Source of the DNA: Paraescarpia echinospica
Lineage: Eukaryota > Annelida > Polychaeta > Sabellida > Siboglinidae
DNA length: 64,000 nucleotides
NCBI GenBank assembly: GCA_020002185.1
Contig: CM034539.1
Span: forward strand, 2,824,108 to 2,888,107
Direction of reading: 5' to 3'
Below, piece by piece: positions 1-13,245 of the stretch; position 1 is the stretch's first letter, and the number at the start of each line of letters is the position of its first letter. The notes under the pieces were generated by a model, which did not search any database, was not told the origin of the DNA, and was given only the letters and a program-made list of their open reading frames with translations. A program made the position numbers and the translations under genes.

Positions 1-299
1 GTGCATTACGTAATAAAATTTACAACAGGCAATGTCACAAATAAATTTAATTATCGGGATATGCATATATCACAATTTTTAAAATACTCATTTACAAATA
101 CAAATATAATTACAAATACATACGATAAATAGAAAACTTATATGAAAGCATGACATTAGACGAAACGTTCCTCTCCTATTTATGAGGTGTAAATAATTAT
201 GACTTAATTAACATCTTAGACACAAATTATATTAACAATTATGAACCTCAACTAATGCGTCGGTCATCCTATTATAACGTTGACAAGTTTGGTAAACTT

Positions 300-2850
300 A
301 CTCAAACAAACACTACACGTTTAGGTGTCTTAAGCACAAACGTTAAATAAAAAAATTTAACGAATTGGATGCTATTGTAGAAGAACTAAATAGTAACAAT
401 GTTTAATTTAATGCCATTTAGTTACAAGAAACGTGGAAATAAAAAAACCATAACATATCACAATTTCCCTTACATGGCTATGACTGTTTAGCTCAGGGTA
501 AAACGTGCAGTAATAAAGGAGGTATAATAATATATGTCGGCTACAGATATAGATCAGAGGTCAAATTAAATCTAAACATGTATGAACACTGGAAAAGGAT
601 GGATAGTCCAAATAAATGGTGGTAATCTATCTAAGAGCATAACAATCGGATAATTGTTTTGGTAAACTTAGTAAATCTATATTGTAAAGTACTTCAGTGA
701 TTTTAATAAAACCAATGATGATCATCAGCCGTATTTTATATTCATCAACTTCTCATTGAAGACAGAACCTCCACCTAAATATGTTAAAATAAATATACTA
801 AAAGAAGAGGCAATGCATAAAGTGAAACACGATATTAAATCATATGAGATTTACAATGAGCTAAATACAAAATCTGAATGCAGACACGAATTTAAATTAT
901 GATATAATTTATGAAGACATTTTACGGGCAAAAAAATAAGCATATGCAAACTAAGCCGGTGAAATTAAATAAACATAAACATAACAGATCAACGTGGATT
1001 ACACAGGGATTGCTAAAATCTATTCAATATTGAGACAAACTTTATAAACAATTAACATTGACACAACCAAATTCGACAAGCTATCAAACTATTAATATTA
1101 ATCTAAAAACGTATAACACGATATTAAAGAAACATTTTCGTGCAGCCAAACAAGTGTATCTTGAACAAAGATTTCAACAATTTAAATATAATATAAAACT
1201 ACATAGAAAGTTATAAATTTATTTATTTAAAAAAATCATACATACAAAACACAACCATTATTTTTTTAATGAAAAACAGCTGTTTTGATGGCGGTTCTTC
1301 AAAATTGCTCAAAATAATTGAACCTGCAATTATAAAATCATTAACGCTGTTAATATCCCAAGTTTAAAAATCGGGATATTCCCAAACAAATTAAAAATTA
1401 CAAAAATTGTTCCTATATTTAAGAAAGATGATCCATCTTTATTTGAAAATTACAGACCAATGTCCCTTCTTCCTACAATTTCTCAAGTATTAGAGAAATT
1501 AAATGTTATTCAGATTTCGATGGTATGAAGCGTTTATATTATAATCAATATGGTTTTAGAGCTACATATTCAACGGAATTTACTGCGCTTGGGCTAATAG
1601 ATAGAATTATAACGATAATAATAATGAACTAGTTAATGTGTTTCTCAACCTTTCTAAGGCTTTTGCTACTATTGACCGTAACATTTTACTTAACAAATTA
1701 ACATACTATGGCCTAAATGGCTCAACTTTGCAGTTTTTTTAAAGTTATTTACAAAACAGATAACAAACAATATATTGAAATTGAACAAATAAATTCAGAC
1801 ATCTTACCTATAACAATCGGCATTCCGTATTGTTCAATCCTTGGACCACTATTATTTATCATTTACATAAATGATTTCTCACAAGCTAGTCAATTATTTA
1901 ATGTCATCATGTACGCTGATGACGCCACATTATTTAGCTCTTTAAAAAATTCTTAACAACAACACACGCAATACTAGTACAGAATCTTTAATAAATGAAG
2001 AACTTTTTAAAGTTAATGAATGGCTAAACATAAATAAATTATCTTTAAATAAAAGCAAATCAAAATACATTATATTTAATATGCCTAATAAACGTACGCA
2101 GACTGTTGCGCTTAAAATAGATGATATAAATATTGAAAGGGTAGATTAATTTAACTTTCTAGGATTGACCTTAGACACTAACCTAAATTGGAAAAAATTC
2201 AAATAAATGCTCCAAATGAATTGGCATATTAAACATATTAAAATATGTATTACCTTTAAATATAAAAGTATTGGTATATAACACATTAATATTACTTCAT
2301 ATTAATTATTGTATCATGGTTTGGGGACACCAAAGAAATATAATTAAACTAAATTAAACTATTAAAAGTAGAAGACATATTAGAGTTACATAACTTAAAA
2401 TGTTACTTTAAATACATTCATATAATATTTCCCCCTTAATTACTTAACTGGCAAATTATCCCAAGTGTAAACATACATAATTATATTACTAATAATAAAT
2501 AAAATTATATACGTACTTTTAAAACTAAGCATGAATTTGCAATGAAATGTCTCAAATACAACCTACCACATGCTATAAATGACACTCCCGATACAATCAA
2601 AGACAAAATATTCACTCACAGTTTGCGAGGCTTCTCATTTTATATAAAAACATACTTGTTACACAAATATAATGATATATGCACCCTATCAAATTGCTGC
2701 ACATGTCAACAAAACCATTAAATACAATACATTTGATGCTAATTTCAGGCAACCAGCACACAAACAAACTTACATTCTCACATCAAACAAGCACTCCCAA
2801 TAAACATACATGAAACAGACACCTTGTTAAAAGGACCATAAAAATTAAAA
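300..2850 (+). mobile_element. Decayed CR1/L2-type LINE copy
   Basis: A non-LTR retrotransposon remnant read in several broken frames. Around 350-450 the frame resembles the start of an apurinic-type endonuclease (an ELDAIVEEL stretch, then LQETW). Around 690-730 a DDHQPYF stretch matches the end of such an endonuclease, so the endonuclease middle, with the usual GDFN-type motif, is missing. From about 1380 the reverse transcriptase begins, and at 1900-1925 there is a YADD box. Downstream a KLSLNKSKSKY-type stretch (about 2035-2070) is the usual post-YADD region. Stops and frameshifts are frequent and the ends are not defined. The element at 28.5-30.9 kb on the minus strand is a relative. Clade assignment is from motif style only. 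Confidence 0.75.
1717..1956 (+). pseudogene. LINE reverse transcriptase fragment (YADD)
   Basis: The longest open piece of the LINE above, 79 codons. It covers the RT palm: a GIPYCSILGPLLFIIYINDF block (the GxPQGSxLGPLLF motif with Gln-Gly replaced by Tyr-Cys) and then MYADDATLF, the catalytic YADD box. It begins mid-domain and ends at a stop shortly after the box, so it encodes no functional polymerase. The frame continues past the stop with sequence typical of RT just after YADD. Confidence 0.8.
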
Positions 2851-3319
2851 ATCATTACGTAAATAGGGTGGCTCCTATGATAGCAACAATTGTGTCTTAA
2901 TAGGAGTCGATTGAATAAGCTATATGATTACATTTTATGGTACATTAATACCATAATAGGTGTACATACACATGTATGTATTTTCCAAGAGAATGTAGAA
3001 CATATAATGATATACTTCTATGTATGCCTGTATAATGTTAACGTTTGTTGATTTCACTGCTTACGTGATGTCTCAGAAAAATAAATGAATTGTGTATCTA
3101 CATGGGGTCAAATAAACGTGATGTTATGTTACGATCAAGGTGGTGATGTTATAAATATTGCAATATTTGTTGATCCGGTTTCAACAAATTTTAATGAATG
3201 ATACATGATATACTGTATAAGAGGTTGTGTTTGTTGAAATAAAATAAAATCATTCACCATTTAATTGATTTTTTTATATATGATTGTTGAAGGTAACGCG
3301 CCTGTTTGTCTTGTTTCAG

Positions 3320-3615
3320 GGGAGGAAAGTACTCTTCTCATGGCCCCTGTTGACTTCCCTGTACTAGTAGTCTCCTTGAACAAGATAGCGGCGGCTGCGG
3401 TGATGTATAGCTCGTTTACGACCCCACTTTGTGCGCAAATCACTCCTGGAGTCGTCTCGTATTCCTTCAGTCAGGGGGTCGGCTACAATGTTATTGCAGA
3501 CAAGTTCTTCAAGCGAATGTCTTCAGTTCCGTTCACCTTCTCTGTGAACATTGATCCATTCTACGAGGTTCCGTACTTTGGAGTCTGTTCTCTCAAAGTT
3601 GCCTGGTCTTGTTAG
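3320..3615 (+). other. Unassigned open frame, possible terminal exon
   Basis: An open frame of about 98 codons follows a good acceptor-like tract (tgtttgtcttgtttcag, ending at 3319) and ends at TAG 3613-3615. The translation mixes hydrophobic and aromatic stretches, but I recognise no family. Base composition here is less AT-rich than the surroundings, which mildly favours coding. The opposite strand is also open for 60 codons. It may be a terminal exon, an old transposon exon or chance. Confidence 0.25.
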
Positions 3616-4297
3616 AAAATACTAGTGTCAGTGACGTCACTATCGGCGAATACCAGGAATCAACCTGGGGTGATAATTATTAGCAGGACATCCGCTGAAT
3701 CGGTTGTTTTGAATGTGGGAACCAAATGAACTCGTCGCACGCCATGCAAAGGGTCTGATGGTTATAACAGCCGGAGCATGTTGAGAATTTGAAAGTTTCG
3801 TTTACAATTTGAACATTTTGGGGTTGAAATATTAAAATTGCGAACACTGTTTGGGGCTTATTAACTATGGGTTGGCGGGCATTATACGTTCAAAATAGTT
3901 ATTATAATATTAAGAAGGTTATACTAAAACAAAGAGGAACAGACAAACTCAGTTTCATTGTAGAAAAAAAGTTGAGCTCTGCATGGCAGGACATATACTT
4001 AATTCACGGCATAGAACATAACAACTGTACTTTATCTCCGGAGTCTCTATAAAATTATACTCATGTCAGTAGCATACTTCTGTTTACATTGTTGGGGGAC
4101 TTTCTGTTTGAACTGAAGCTTGCGTACTCCAAATTCGTTACTAATAAAGGAATTGTCGATGCTATAAACATATAACGTTGTTATTTTAGGGGGGTTTGAA
4201 TTATATTCACTTGTTAACACAATAACCTGCGTCATATTAGAAAGTGTAATTGAGTTAAAGATAATACTGTTATAGGTCATCAAAAGTTCAAGCGCAC
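3616..4297. other. Intergenic, no gene seen
   Basis: AT-rich sequence with only short chance frames. No RNA gene, repeat array or transposon protein motif was recognised. Confidence 0.5.
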
Positions 4298-4598
4298 ACG
4301 TGCACATGGACATGCGCGCACACGCACACAAACACATACACGAACGCTCGCACGCTCGCTCGCTCTCTCTCGCACGCATGCATACAAACACTCACACACG
4401 AACGCACCCACACAAACACTCACCCACAAGCGCACGCACGCACACGCAATCACACACCCTGGCACCCACATACAAGCACTCGCACTCACACGCAAACACT
4501 AGCACATACACAAACACTCACACACTAGCGCATGCACGCACGCACGCACACACGCACGCACACACACACACGCGCGCGCGCGCGCCAGTCACAACCTG
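4298..4598. repeat. CA/CACG-rich simple repeat
   Basis: About 300 bp of impure (CA)n and (CACG)n with CTCG interruptions, ending in a short run of alternating C and G. Open frames here on both strands (His/Thr-rich or Cys/Arg/Val-rich) are products of the repeat. Confidence 0.95.
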
Positions 4599-4599
4599 T

Positions 4600-5811
4600 A
4601 AAATGTAGTTAGCGATAACGTGTCATGTTCCGTTCGTTGTTTATCGTAAAATCATGTTTTTTAGCATAAATTAATTCTGTTGTAACCTATTGACCTAAAT
4701 GTGCTAAACAGACGCAGAAACAAACGTAAAATTCAACAGTTCAAATTTTACCAAGTTCTCCGCGAGGTGAAGCAACGACATTCTGTATGAGACGCCAACG
4801 GTCTGGCTATTCGCACATCAGCTCTACGAATAATGGAAATATAGTTAATAGAAATAGCATATAGAGACCGCTTTGTGATGAATCAACAAGGCACACACGA
4901 ATATTTTTAAATGGACATATAAATTGCCAGAGCAGCTAATACAAACTGTTTTCTTAATGTGCCGAGCTGCTCTGCGAATGGGAATAAGTCTTGATGTAGG
5001 CTTAATTCAAAGAGGCGCTCTGCGAACAGCCTCGCATTTAAACGTCCCTGGTCTAATACCAGAATGACCTGTTGTCTATCGGTTACATTCTTTTGCTCTA
5101 CAGATAACATTGGTATTATCAAAAATAGATTTGAGGGCAAAAAATGTATTGTGTAAATACGGCGCACACAATATTTTCGGGGCAAGAAGATTGCCTAGCA
5201 GATGCACACAAATCAAGTGCAGTTGATTAAAATGGAACACTAATTCTGTTATTTAGCACCGCCATTAGAATTAAATGAATGAACATCTGCAATGCAATCA
5301 ACTCAAAAATAAGAAAAATTTACTGTTGTCATTTCCATGCAGTTGCAGGCGTTATTTATGTACACATAGTGGTAGTGTTTTGTCACAATAACCTACTATT
5401 ATATCGAAGGCGCAGACTGAGTGATTACTTTGTGCACTGGCCTACCGTTTCGTAAATTTGATGTCGACCGTCTTCGTTGCAGTGCTGCTTGGCTTCCAGC
5501 AGCCTTGGCGCTGGAATTGACAGTTAAACGATTTTTTTGACAGAAAAATAGAATATGTCATATCGCTTTCAACGCATCAAACAACCGTAGAATTACTGTC
5601 AAATATCATTCCTATTAAGATAATCTAAACATATACTACTTCACTGTCAACAGCGTCTCCAATCAAATCTGAAACTCAGCCTACTGAAATGCACTCATGC
5701 CAGATATTGTGAATGTTGGAAACAAAAACAATAATTTCCCCAACAAATTAGTAGTACTATTTGGTATTTACGAAACAGGAAATTTAACTAGCATGACATC
5801 TTAGGCTAGTC
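4600..5811. other. Intergenic, no gene seen
   Basis: AT-rich. A 92-codon minus frame at 4907-5185 was considered and not accepted as a gene (no family match, no splice signals of note). Nothing else could be supported. Confidence 0.45.
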
Positions 5812-5818
5812 ACTCACC

Positions 5819-6005
5819 ACCTACGGCTACACGCGTTCCTCATTGGCTCGTATATGTTGCAAGCAAACATGGAGCTTGCCGTCAGCATGGACGAGTCGGC
5901 CGACGACATGATGGCGGCGGACACGGCGCCCACGCCAATGATGGCGACCGGAAGTTGCGTCAGATACCGCATCACTAGCGGAAGTACGAGTTTAGAGTTC
6001 TCTGA
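5819..6005 (-). CDS. SLC5A7-like (choline transporter) single exon
   Basis: Read on the minus strand, this GC-rich stretch encodes a segment with [20 protein letters not shown] followed by [13 protein letters not shown] and [11 protein letters not shown]. This is the signature of sodium:solute symporters, closest in my knowledge to the high-affinity choline transporter (membrane helix plus the MSSxDSxxLxASSxFxxNIY loop). A donor-like GGTGAGT directly follows the last codons (reverse complement of 5812-5818), supporting an internal exon of a spliced gene. The upstream border is uncertain. I did not find the neighbouring exons, so it may be part of a gene with large introns, a duplicated exon or a pseudogene. 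Transport function is inferred from family only. Confidence 0.6.
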
Positions 6006-6063
6006 TGGGATCGGTACAGCGCCGTGGTAACGGTAGTCAGTGGCATTCCAGTCTGAGAGATCA

Positions 6064-6231
6064 ATAATAACGATGATTATAATGATGATGATGATAGTGA
6101 TGATGATAATGATGATGATGATGATGATAATGATGATGATAGTGATGATGATGATGATGATGATGATAATAATGATGATGATGACGACGATGATGATGAT
6201 AATGATGATGATGATGATAATAATAATAATG
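6064..6231. repeat. (GAT)n microsatellite
   Basis: About 170 bp of impure GAT/AAT/GAC trinucleotide repeat. It gives Met/Ile-rich and His/Tyr-rich chance frames on the two strands. Confidence 0.97.
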
Positions 6232-6239
6232 TTTTAAAA

Positions 6240-9200
6240 TAAAATGATTTGACCTAAAAGTGTAAAACAAATAACATCGGCTGTAATGAATATGCAATAT
6301 ATAATTGGCTTAGGTCATGATCGCTTTAATTCTATTGGATTTAATCCTCATATTAGAATATAGTGTGCCATTGTCTCAATGATCTAGTCAGATTGCAAAC
6401 ACGGTGTACATGTAGCATATCCATTGACCAGAGAAACTCAACGGCGTTACCGTTCTTTAAAGGGTATATCTTGTCAAAATATTATTTCTAGACTATGTAA
6501 ATATACTTGTACATGTGTGTTATTCAATGTTAGCACAAACCCGAAGCCACATGTTCCCTAAACCATTGATAAATTTTGTCTTAAACAGTGATCGGTCATA
6601 TGCAAATCTAAAAATGTACGTTTTCCGGAAATGCCCGAATGCGCAGATACGTGACGTCACTAGTGGAACGGCCTACATACGCGGCTATATTTTATTTCAT
6701 TATAATTATATTTCAACTGTTTTTTATCATTAACATGTATAATTGACGAAGATATGCGTTGTGGGAAACTGGGACAATTCGTGTTTGACTGGAAATTCGG
6801 TGCAAATATTACACAAAGACCCAATTTGTCGGAAGAAATTGGAACATTGTGTGTGTAATGGACAGGATCCATGCTACGCCTCCGGTGAATAACATCCCTT
6901 CTGGTGCAGATCTGCCGATGGATTTATCTTATGAGGTGGAAGATGGGCTTGACAATACAATTAGATGCCATTGAATCAACAGTCCTTAAACTGACTCAAA
7001 ACAAGCGTACACTATGTACCACGACAACGCCCCTGACCATTCACCACAACAAAGTCAACAGCCGGCCGTTAGTTGCCGGACACTCTCGACAGGTTCATTC
7101 CTCGGCCTGTATAGCAACGCAGCGACACTAGACAATCTGACATAAGCAGAAACAACATTAATATCTCAAACGTTATCATCGCTGTCTACAAAATATATTT
7201 GATCATCGTATTCGTCTGTCTCGGTAACCGCTACTTGATGAGTTGTTTACAGGACGCGGGTCGTGCGTGGGGCGGCTGTCAATCTGTCAGGGTGGTCCAG
7301 GCTGGCGGCTGTGTTCCACTAGTGACGTCACGCAGTCTCAAGGTGTCAGGCGGCAAATTTAGAGGTTTCTTATGTTGTACGCTATTATACGATTCATAAA
7401 CACAACTTCATCATTTGAAAGTGCATACATCATTTGTTATTACGGAACACAGCACATTTTATTCCAGGATATGACGTTTACATCCCTCAATCCACTCACC
7501 GGTCGACTTTGCAATGGCTCCGATTAAAACGGCTGGTACTGACATAACGATTCAACCGAACGCTGCAGCATACGACAAAACCTGAGCCCTGGTTGCAGTC
7601 TTGGACGACAGAACTCATTGAAAGTAAACCTACCAAACAAACCACTCGTAATACGATAGTCTAGGCAGAAATGTCTTTGTTTAGCAATTGTTCACGTCGT
7701 CAATGCCGGATGTTAAAGGATTTCGTTGATGAGGATGTAACTTTTCAAAATGCACTAATTTATGAATTCGTTACGTCATTGTTTGCCTAGCAATTAGTCC
7801 GTTAAGTTTCTAAAATGGCCGCCTCTCTTATGAAGCTTTCGGCTTTGGTTCCGACTGATGATTGTAAATTTAGATTCTGGATCGATTGGAACGCGTCATT
7901 GTGTATAACATACAGCAGGCATTAGTATAAGTAACATTTCGTATGTACACACAGTAGACACGTAGTGTGCATTGTGGTTTTACTTATTTCAGTTCACGTC
8001 AAGCGTATTAATTTGCACAAACGAACGAACGCCAATACATTATTTGCATGCACACATAATTCAAAGTAAACCATCACTATCGCCTACTCAGAAGGAAGCA
8101 ACTAAACGTTCAGCACCTGCCAAGGTATTCCGCCAAAATTAACAGCAAAACAGAGTCTACGTAGTTTTCAATCCAGTAATGTTCTGGCCACACGCCAAGC
8201 TACGTGACGTTTGCATCACGTGACGTTTCCACTATTGACGTTACAGCCGAGTGGATCCAAGCGAACGGGATGCACAACCACTACAATATAAATACCATAG
8301 TGTTATGTTATCATGGTTACATTTAATCTTGGATCACTTGTGTAAGTCTAGGAGTGTTATATATTTGTACATTTTATCGGTTGATCATGAGTGTTACGAT
8401 TTATTGAGAGGCAACTAAATTATGCAGTTGGTTGGATTCCCGTAGATACCGTTTAGTGGTGACATGAATCCTGATTTTCCATATTTGCTTTCGAGACACA
8501 GTTCTAAATATATGTATTATTAACTTTTAAGTTAGTCTCGAATGTCACACCTTGGTCTTTAACAGTATCACATGCATGACTGTGGCGCGGTTGATTTGTT
8601 TGGAGAAGGGTGTATTTTTGGCGTGGAACACATCTCCAACAAACATCGTCGAGGAGGCATGGTAGTGTTGGAGGTTTCGTCGTTTAAGGGGAGGGTAATG
8701 TTTTGGAGATTTGTCGTGTTTCAGGTTTCTAGCGATCGACGGGTAGCGTTGGTCATCGTTCAATAACGTATGTCGAAGTCTCCTATCAAACACATCTGCT
8801 TCCTTTCAAACCAAGCAACTTCCCCCAAGCGGAATTATTTTGCCACTGCTGGGATGTGGGTGAGCACGCACCCTTCGCAACCCGCAGCCTACGGGCCTTA
8901 TCGTAACACATTTTGATTTCCGGTTTCAAAGTCAAAAGGGTAATTATGTTGCAAGTTATTCGAACCAAATTCTAGACTACCGTAGACTGGTAACCCTCGT
9001 ATTACCCTTCATATATTAAAAAACATTAACCACAGTTTTTAATGTTGTATTGATAAAACACAATAGCTGAACGTTGGTAAATTATTATATTATGGCGGAC
9101 TACATTAAGGATATAAGGATATGCCTACTCAACACTTTGTTGAAAGTTACCTCCGTGCATTGTTGTTAAATTAGTAAACCATATTTTGACCGAATGATAC

Positions 9201-9780
9201 AACAGTTATTCAATACTGACATAGTACAGTGGAAAGAAAAATGATTGAAGTTGAACCTTGCAAAATAGAAAATAACGTTTAACCTACACGTGTGAAATAA
9301 ACTAAACTAACACTCCCGAGGTAAATAAAGACGGCGACCCTAACCGCACAGTGCAGGGATCGGCACTGTTTCACTTGTTGTTATGGTAAAAATGTCCGTC
9401 ATCTGACAGGATAATAATAATAATAATAAGGTAACATATTTTACGCCTAAATCCTCGGAAACCAAGTCCAGTGGCGCATCAATACAAAAGGGTTAGTCAA
9501 TATCAGAATCGATAGGCCATATTAAAGGGAATAAAAACATATATTGCTTGAATTCATATTAAATTAGATCCTGATATATATTTCCATGTCCACCAAGCCA
9601 AAAAAATCCCCAAAAATCGAAGAATTAGAAATTCCACATTTTATGCTGTACATCCGGACATTTTCGAATATGCATATTTTTGGCGCGCTTTTGGGGATGC
9701 TGAGATGTGACGTCAGACATGACTCTGCCGATACAGCGACCGCTTGTTTACATTCATTCTCAGCAATATGACAGCAGAGG
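6240..9780. other. Intergenic, no gene seen
   Basis: About 3.5 kb, AT-rich, with scattered short frames on both strands that share no recognisable domain. A short AAT microsatellite lies at about 9411-9430. The final part (9700-9800) is presumably the promoter/5' region of the THAP gene and contains TGACGTCA (9708-9715), a CRE-type palindrome, about 90 bp before that ATG. Confidence 0.45.
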
Positions 9781-9804
9781 TGGCTGTGTAATGCGAATAT
9801 CATC

Positions 9805-10338
9805 ATGGTTCATTGTGCGGCATTCGGTTGTAATGCAAACTTTTCTAAACATAGAGCAACACACCATTTTTTTCAGTTCCCTACGGATCCAGTTTTATTG
9901 AAGAAATGGATCGCAAAAATCAAGCGAGCTAACTTCAAGCCGACGAAACACAGCCGGCTTTGCTCCGCTCATTTTGAGAAAAGCTGTTTTGATCGCGATC
10001 CGGAGATGTTGGCAACCCTTGGATATCCTGGTGCTCGAATATCGTTGAAAAGCGATGCAGTCCCAACAATATTCCCGGCAGTAGAAGCTGCATTGATGCC
10101 GTCAATCCGCAGAAGACAGGCGTCGGCACGGGCAGGATCGACGGCCGCTTTGCCCGAGTCGAAGGCAAGCGGGTCTCGCAAGCGTTGTTCCAGTGCCGCA
10201 GTCGCCGCTGCAGGCTCCGCTGCCGCTGTCACTACAGCCGGCTCAGCAACTACACCCATGGCTTCTTTTGGGTACCAGGTTCCTTCGACGAGTGGTGAAT
10301 TTACGAGGTCTGCTTACCGAAAGCGGCAACGAATCAAG
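9805..10338 (+). CDS. THAP zinc-finger exon of Kolobok-like transposase gene
   Basis: The exon starts at ATG 9805 and encodes a THAP-type C2CH zinc finger in its first 90 residues: C4, C9, W35, C53 and H56, closing with the diagnostic AVPTIF box at residues 85-90. THAP domains bind DNA and occur in cellular regulators and in P-element/Kolobok-type transposases. After the finger comes an Ala/Ser-rich linker with basic patches. The exon ends at AAG|GTAATT (donor at 10339) in phase 0, which joins in frame to the acceptor at 13245. The following exons carry a transposase-like body, so the gene is most likely a THAP-containing DNA transposase or a domesticated derivative. The finger itself appears intact. 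Confidence 0.85.
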
Positions 10339-13245
10339 GTAATTCTTACATGTCATATTATTATTCTGTAGGTCTAGTATAATGCCTGGACTGGACGGTC
10401 TCGTGTGTGTCAAAATAAGTTATTCAACTTATTGTCATTGTATCCCATTGGTTCCAATCATATCACGGAACTCTTCCTAAGTATCTTATATTCTAAATGT
10501 TGTAGTTATGCACGATACTACTGTAATAAATCTACATATACTCAGTTATGTAGAAAATTTGATAGTGTAATCAAATCGATTCAGGTGACTGTTTTTATCA
10601 TTATCATGGTTACAGGAATGTAAGGCAATAAAACAAAAACGTTAACAAATTAATTGATGCTAGCTTGTTAGTTATGCATTTAATTAATCTATTTACTTTT
10701 ACATGCAAATAAGAAATAATTATTTTAATTATACTCGTTGCCGAGTCAGGTTAGTCTGTTATCATAAGTTTTTTAAACCGTAAGAAGCAATACTTGGATG
10801 TGGAACATTGCAATGTGAATTTGCAGATGGAAGAATAATTATATTTTCAAATGTATTTAACGTTGAATTTGCATAAATTAATTATTATTTTTCATACATA
10901 ACATTTGTTGTTTTTTAAATGACAATACTTGGACTTTATGAAAGTGCCATGCATTTTGATCAACATCAAATATATGTACACATAAAGTACCATGCATAAG
11001 TTAGATATTTAAAACAAAAAATATAAAATTAGGAAGTGGTCTGTCTCACTCTCATAGTTGGAACCAGTTGCTGGCAATCTCCTCCTCTGACACATGACTT
11101 ACTAAAGTCTTATGTCATCAATGACTTGCTGAAGAATTATCCCCCATCAGTATTCTCTGTAGAAACAGTTTATTACAGTGTTTGGCACCTGTCTGCTAAT
11201 CCAGCTAATTGGACTCCTTTGTTGTGACTCCTCCACTTGACTGAGGAACTGAGTGTAGTGTTTGCCTGAGTCAACTGATCAAATCTAATTAATTACCAGT
11301 TGACATTGCACATTGTATGTCTTTCCTGCTATGAATAACAAATACACCAGCCACCTCCAGCTGGCTCACTGCATTCTCCCTCCAGTTAAAATAGTTATCT
11401 GAACCTGATCTACTGGTAATTAAAGCATGCTAGGTGGAAATGGCAGGAACTGGGTAACATGGATGTGACATGTCGGATACTTATTATTACTATAATTAAC
11501 CCATGCAATTAACCCATGCCTAACATCACCCTGATCACCATTGCAATTGGTAAACCTTGCAGGTAGATGTGATTAATTATTATTAATTTTGAATGGTTAC
11601 CACATTGAACACCCTGTAGATTACAGTATGTATCCATCGAGTTAATAATCTATTATGTTTAAGTTTTCAAAAGTAATGTTTTCAATAAATATAATTCTTA
11701 CAGTAGATGCAGCTTTCATAACACACACTATTGTAACACACAAGTACTGTTACATTTTTTACTATATAATTCTTACAGTAGATGCAGCTTTCATAACACA
11801 CACTATTGTAACACACAAGTACTGTTACATTTGTTACTATAGAATTTTTAATATTTCAATAGTAATTTATTGATTTGTATTTTCATAACTCCAGTGCACA
11901 GGCCTATGGTGAATTACATTACAGTGTAATATATTGCTATTGCCTAGTTTCCATTTTATTACAGTTGAATATTGAAGACAATGTACATCATGTAATTTGA
12001 AGGTATTACCATTACATTTTGAATTGGAACTACAGTATGTACCGAGATAAATATTTAGAACAAAAATATAACTATCGTATCTTGTATTATCTACTAACAA
12101 CGTTTACGGATAGAACATATTTTTCATTTTATGTGTCTGTATAACATGGATGAATGGAAGACAAAAGAAATGTCACTGCCATTTAATAGATTGCAATCAG
12201 TGTAATTACACCTTACTGCTTGGTACATTGCTAATTACTGCACAAGTCATAATTTTTTTTAAACAGAAGCTCAGAAATGTACCAAGGACCATTATTCGGC
12301 TCCCACATTATTCATGGGATGGATGTTGGCAATCATAAAACCTGGATAAACTAGTTCAATAGGATATAGAAAGCATAATTCAATTTCTATTTTGATGCGA
12401 CATATATTAATAAACATGTACATATATATTATATGCCAGTTACTATTACATTGTTTCTGTTATTATATTGTGCTTTGTTCAACTTATTGTTACTAATACG
12501 TATTATTATTATTACACCACTCCTGGAGCAGGCTTCTTATCGTGACTATAACATTGAGTATTGCAGGATTGTTCATGTCAGCAGTCACATATTGTTATGA
12601 TAGTCACATATTGTTATGATAGTAACTATATCAACGGATAAGGATTCTACTAATGATGTTACAAAATGTCATTAATGAATTTATTTGATTTTTAACTTAA
12701 TAATGTTATTACTTAAAAAAATCAAGTAAATTTATCAAATAATAAATACGTTCACATTCGGATGTGGGTCGTTGCCCAGCTACCAAGTGTGAAAATGGTC
12801 ATTTGTTGCGAAACAATAACAATAAATGCAATGCAAGTTGCAAACCTATCTACTGTATATTTAGTAGATGATTAGTTATAACCAAAAATAAAATTTTCAC
12901 AAGTAATATATTGTCACATTTTCCAGGTAATTGTCTGCATAAAAGTGTAACATAACAAAAGTAACTAAGTCTCTGTGTAGATTCTGTAAGCGTGATATCA
13001 ATTATTTATGATGTTTTTATCATAGAATAAACAATACATACCTTGCAACTTTAAATTAATTTTTTATTTTGTATTTTTCACAACTAGGCAAATAGTCTTT
13101 TCACACTTGGAAGCTGGGCAAATGACTAGACAAATGAATGTACTCCTTTCTGACAAGATGGTAAAATACAGGATTTTTTTTGCATTTTGTTAGAAACCTA
13201 CATTTTATTTTTTGCAAATTCTATAAGGCTAATTTGTTACTTCAG
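10339..13245 (+). other. Intron of the THAP gene
   Basis: AT-rich 2.9-kb interval between a GTAATT donor and the acceptor ttgttacttcag. It contains two near-perfect 76-bp tandem copies (11690-11840) and a 19-bp direct duplication (12589-12626). No other gene was recognised. Confidence 0.7.
11690..11840. repeat. 76-bp tandem duplication
   Basis: Two adjacent, nearly identical copies of a unit beginning ATAATTCTTACAGTAGATGC. They lie inside the THAP-gene intron. Confidence 0.95.

Noticed and set aside
4280..4608. His/Thr-rich and Cys/Arg-rich frames
   Set aside because: Translation of a CA/CACG simple repeat on the two strands.
4907..5185. 92-codon minus frame as a further exon of the choline-transporter-like gene
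   Set aside because: No alignment to the expected next region of the family and no clear splice borders.
6040..6297. Met/Ile-rich and His/Tyr-rich frames
   Set aside because: Translation of a GAT microsatellite.
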